Assembly: GCA_944341075.1 (NCBI GenBank) | Contig: CALVLV010000003.1 | Coordinates: 1 to 64,000, forward strand | DNA: 64,000 nucleotides | Reading direction: 5' to 3' | From: an uncultured Clostridia bacterium | Lineage (GTDB): Bacteria; Bacillota; Clostridia; Christensenellales; Borkfalkiaceae | Shown: positions 61,697-64,000 of the stretch, in pieces | How positions within the stretch are numbered: the stretch's first letter is position 1 | How the letters are laid out: every line of letters begins with the position of its first letter | Position numbers and translations under genes: made by a program | Notes under the pieces: generated by a model | What the model was told of the DNA's origin: nothing | The model's input: only the letters and a program-made list of their open reading frames with translations | Database searches by the model: none

Positions 61697-61730
61697 TGGT
61701 AAAAGTACTACCAAAAGGGGTGCGATAATC

Positions 61731-62939
61731 ATGGCAGATAAAATCAAGATGAAGACGCCGCTGGTTGAAATGGACGGCGACGAAATGACCAGAATACTCT
61801 GGAAATGGATAAAGGAGATACTTATAGAGCCGTATGTGGAGCTGAAGACGGAGTACTACGACCTCGGCCTGCCCGAAAGGGACAGAACGGACGATAAGGT
61901 CACCGAAGACGCCGCCCTGGCCGCAAAAAAATACGGCGTGGCAGTCAAGTGTGCCACCATCACCCCCAACGCCCAGCGCGTGGAGGAATACAAGCTTAAA
62001 AAGATGTGGAAGAGCCCCAACGGCACCATAAGGCGCATACTCGACGGCACCGTGTTCCGCGCTCCTATAATAGTAAAGGGCATAACCCCCTATGTCCCCG
62101 GCTGGAAAAAGCCCATAGTGCTTGCCCGCCATGCTTACGGCGACATATACAATTCGGTAGAGGCGCGCGCCTCCGCCGGCGACAGCGCATACCTTGTGCT
62201 GTGCGATAAAGATGGAAAGGAGCTTTCGCGCAGCCTTATAAAACAGTTCAACGGCGAAGGAATAGTGCAGGGTGTGCACAACCTCGATGCGTCCATCCGC
62301 GGCTTTGCGGTCAGCTGCTTCAACTACGCGCTTGAAAATAAAATGCCGCTGTGGTTCGGCGCAAAGGACACCATCTCCAAGACGTACGATCACCGCTTCA
62401 AGGATATATTCAACGAAATTTACGAAAGCGAATATAAGGAGAAGTTTGAAAAAGCCGGCATATACTTCATGTACACGCTTATAGACGACATAGTCGCCCG
62501 CATAATGCGCAGCGAAGGCGGCGTGCTGTGGGCGTGCAAAAACTACGACGGCGACGTAATGAGCGACATGGTGGCCACTGCATACGGCTCGCTGGGAATG
62601 ATGAGCTCGGTGCTCGTTTCGCCCGAAGGCAAGTACGAATACGAGGCCGCTCACGGCACCGTAACGCGCCACTACTATAAGTATTTAAAGGGGGAGCAAA
62701 CTTCCACCAACTCCGTAGCAACAATATGGGCGTGGACGGGCGCGCTTGCCAAGCGCGGTGAACTGGACGGCATTCCCGAACTCACCGCCTTTGCAAAAAA
62801 GCTTGAAAGGGCGGTTATAGACACCATAGAAGAGGGTAAAATGACGGGCGACCTTGTTCCGCTGTTCAGGCGCGAGGGTGTTGCGCCCGTAAAGCTTGAA
62901 AGCCGCGAATTTTTATACGCCGTGGCTGAAAAGCTGTAA
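61731..62939 (+). CDS. icd: NADP-dependent isocitrate dehydrogenase
   Basis: A 402-residue enzyme of the eukaryote-like class of NADP isocitrate dehydrogenases (2-oxoglutarate formation). [15 protein letters not shown] at the start, [44 protein letters not shown], and the metal/substrate region [13 protein letters not shown] and [12 protein letters not shown]. It stands alone with its own promoter and hairpin. Confidence 0.97.
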   Translation: MADKIKMKTPLVEMDGDEMTRILWKWIKEILIEPYVELKTEYYDLGLPERDRTDDKVTEDAALAAKKYGVAVKCATITPNAQRVEEYKLKKMWKSPNGTIRRILDGTVFRAPIIVKGITPYVPGWKKPIVLARHAYGDIYNSVEARASAGDSAYLVLCDKDGKELSRSLIKQFNGEGIVQGVHNLDASIRGFAVSCFNYALENKMPLWFGAKDTISKTYDHRFKDIFNEIYESEYKEKFEKAGIYFMYTLIDDIVARIMRSEGGVLWACKNYDGDVMSDMVATAYGSLGMMSSVLVSPEGKYEYEAAHGTVTRHYYKYLKGEQTSTNSVATIWAWTGALAKRGELDGIPELTAFAKKLERAVIDTIEEGKMTGDLVPLFRREGVAPVKLESREFLYAVAEKL

Positions 62940-62960
62940 TATGGCGGTCTGTTTTTTTAA

Positions 62961-62998
62961 AGCCCCGCCGCGCGGAATTTTTTCCGCGCGGCGGGGCT
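62961..62998. terminator. 17-bp hairpin after icd
   Basis: AGCCCCGCCGCGCGGAA/TTCCGCGCGGCGGGGCT with a four-base T loop; A/T run at its 5' side. Confidence 0.75.
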
Positions 62999-63027
62999 TC
63001 TGTATTGCCCTAAGTGCGTTTATATGT

Positions 63028-63135
63028 CATCTCAACTAAGCGAATGTAACGAACGCGTGGAGACATCTCTGCTTGATTCCTTGTCCCCCTTGTGTAAAGG
63101 GGTATTGTAGGCGCAAAGCGCTGTAGGGCAACCAT
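63028..63135. repeat. Degenerate dispersed repeat remnant
   Basis: GTCATCTCAACTAAGCGAATG...GTGGAGACATCTCTGC echoes the 24837 palindromic repeat, and CCCCCTTGTGTAAAGGGG echoes the piece after copy 3. No gene in 62940-63224. Confidence 0.5.
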
Positions 63136-63150
63136 TGTAAATTAAGCCGC

Positions 63151-63180
63151 TTGACAGGGCCGCGGCCGTTCTGGTATTAT
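63151..63180 (+). promoter_or_regulatory. Promoter of the PdxR-like gene
   Basis: TTGACA (63151-63156), 18-base spacer, TATTAT (63175-63180). Confidence 0.75.
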
Positions 63181-63224
63181 TTAGTAAACCAAATCATAAA
63201 AAAATTATAATACCAAAGGCGTCT

Positions 63225-64000
63225 ATGTTCCCTTACGATCTCAGCGGCAAAAATAAATACTACACCCTGTACGGGCGGCTGCGGGGCGACGTTCTGTGCG
63301 GCAGGCTTAAGGCGGGCGAAAAGCTGCCTTCAAAGCGTTCGCTTGCCGCCGACCTGGGCGTCAGCGTGGTCACCGTGCAGACGGCGTACGACCAGCTGCT
63401 TGCCGAAGGCTACATTTACTCTCGCCCGCGCAGCGGATACTATGTGTGCGCGGTAGATATTCAGCCTGCGGAAGTCAGACACCCCGTTCCGCCTGCCGAG
63501 CCTGCAAAACCGCAGTATGCAGCCGACTTTGTGCACGGCAGCGCCCCTGCCGAACTGTTTCCGTTCTCGTCGTGGGCAAAGCTCATGCGCTCGGTGCTCT
63601 CCGATTGCGGCGAACACCTCCTCGAGCGCGTTCCCTCCGAAGGCGACGGCGAGCTAAGGTCTGCCGTGGCCTCGTACCTGTACCGCGCGCGCGGCATTTC
63701 GGTCGATCCCTGCTATATCGTGATAGGTGCGGGCGCCGAACAGCTCTACGGCACCATACTCCAGCTTGTCGGCCGCGACAAGCTTTATGCCGTGGAAAAC
63801 CCCGGATACAGAAGGATTTCCGAAACTTATGCATTAAACGGCGCGCGCTGCGTTCCCGTGCCCGTCACCGAAGGCGGCATGGATGTTGAGGACGCTATCG
63901 CCTCGGGAGCTGACGTTCTGCACATTTCGCCCGCTCACCAGTTCCCCACGGGCGCCGTAATGCCTGCGTCTGCCCGCGTAAAGCTTATAAATTATGTGCG
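63225..64000 (+). CDS. PdxR/MocR-family regulator, cut by the window end
   Basis: The first 258 residues of a GntR-aminotransferase fusion. Winged helix at about 10-75 (AGEKLPSKRSLAADLGVSVVTVQTAYDQLLAEGYIYSRPRSGYYV), then a class I aminotransferase-like domain (VIGAGAEQLYGTI, VENPGYRRI, SPAHQFPTGAVMP). Such proteins use PLP as effector, often controlling vitamin B6 genes. The start ATG 63225 has no strong ribosome site. The rest lies beyond 64000. Confidence 0.9.
   Translation, partial: MFPYDLSGKNKYYTLYGRLRGDVLCGRLKAGEKLPSKRSLAADLGVSVVTVQTAYDQLLAEGYIYSRPRSGYYVCAVDIQPAEVRHPVPPAEPAKPQYAADFVHGSAPAELFPFSSWAKLMRSVLSDCGEHLLERVPSEGDGELRSAVASYLYRARGISVDPCYIVIGAGAEQLYGTILQLVGRDKLYAVENPGYRRISETYALNGARCVPVPVTEGGMDVEDAIASGADVLHISPAHQFPTGAVMPASARVKLINYV

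Overview
The window looks like the chromosome of a Gram-positive, Clostridia-like member of the Bacillota, probably a gut lineage; this is inferred from gene content and order only. The main evidence is the ylxM-ffh-rpsP-khpA-rimM-trmD-rbgA-rnhB-yraN-rplS order, a nadB-nadC-niaR cluster with a matching operator, an ECF riboflavin transporter under an FMN riboswitch, hslVU, purine-rich ribosome binding sites, some TTG starts and many near-consensus TTGaca-N17-TATAAT promoters. Housekeeping genes are GC-rich. A block near 47.9-51.3 kb is clearly AT-rich. No rRNA, tRNA or CRISPR array was seen.

Layout. 0.1-13.7 kb is mostly accessory and membrane or signalling genes: DUF1461 and YhhN-like membrane proteins, a P-type Ca2+-ATPase, a TIR-PP2C fusion protein, malic enzyme, an SGNH hydrolase, and an XRE/lipoprotein/HAD operon. 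13.9-17.4 kb is NAD synthesis: a NiaR-type operator over a consensus promoter, a long leader with a possible attenuator, then nadB, nadC and niaR. 18-24.8 kb is the SRP/ribosome maturation cluster. 25-35.8 kb carries comM-dprA-topA-trmFO-hslV, hslU, hisS and trxA. 36-42.2 kb holds an iron-dependent alcohol dehydrogenase, glyA, four tandem zinc-ribbon membrane paralogues, an AT-rich orphan and degV.

42.65-55.21 kb is a 12.6-kb integrated island bounded by a 31-bp direct repeat. That repeat is the 5' end of the FMN riboswitch upstream of ribU, so the island sits inside the aptamer. Its right end rebuilds the full riboswitch and places a consensus promoter just before it. The left copy is a truncated aptamer followed at once by a strong terminator. 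The cargo is a tyrosine integrase, a sigma-like regulator, about 1 kb of noncoding DNA full of hairpins, a serine recombinase with altered catalytic residues, UDP-glucose dehydrogenase, glycosyltransferases, a nucleotidyltransferase-kinase-sugar isomerase fusion and a HAD phosphatase. Together these look like a surface-glycan module.

55.4-64 kb returns to chromosomal genes: ribU, tsaE, tsaB, rimI, an alpha/beta hydrolase with no ordinary start codon, a membrane-anchored MurF-like ligase, a D-Ala-D-Ala ligase homologue, icd and a truncated PdxR/MocR regulator.

Intergenic DNA holds several repeat families. The most notable is a ~175-nt element with three full copies (before rbgA, before hisS, and convergent to a PRC-barrel gene) whose five hairpins vary in sequence but keep their pairing, which suggests a structured RNA. 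A second family follows nadC, ffh and hslV directly. A third is a short palindrome, GCGGCATATATGCCGC-like, next to TTG-type -35 boxes in front of several housekeeping genes.
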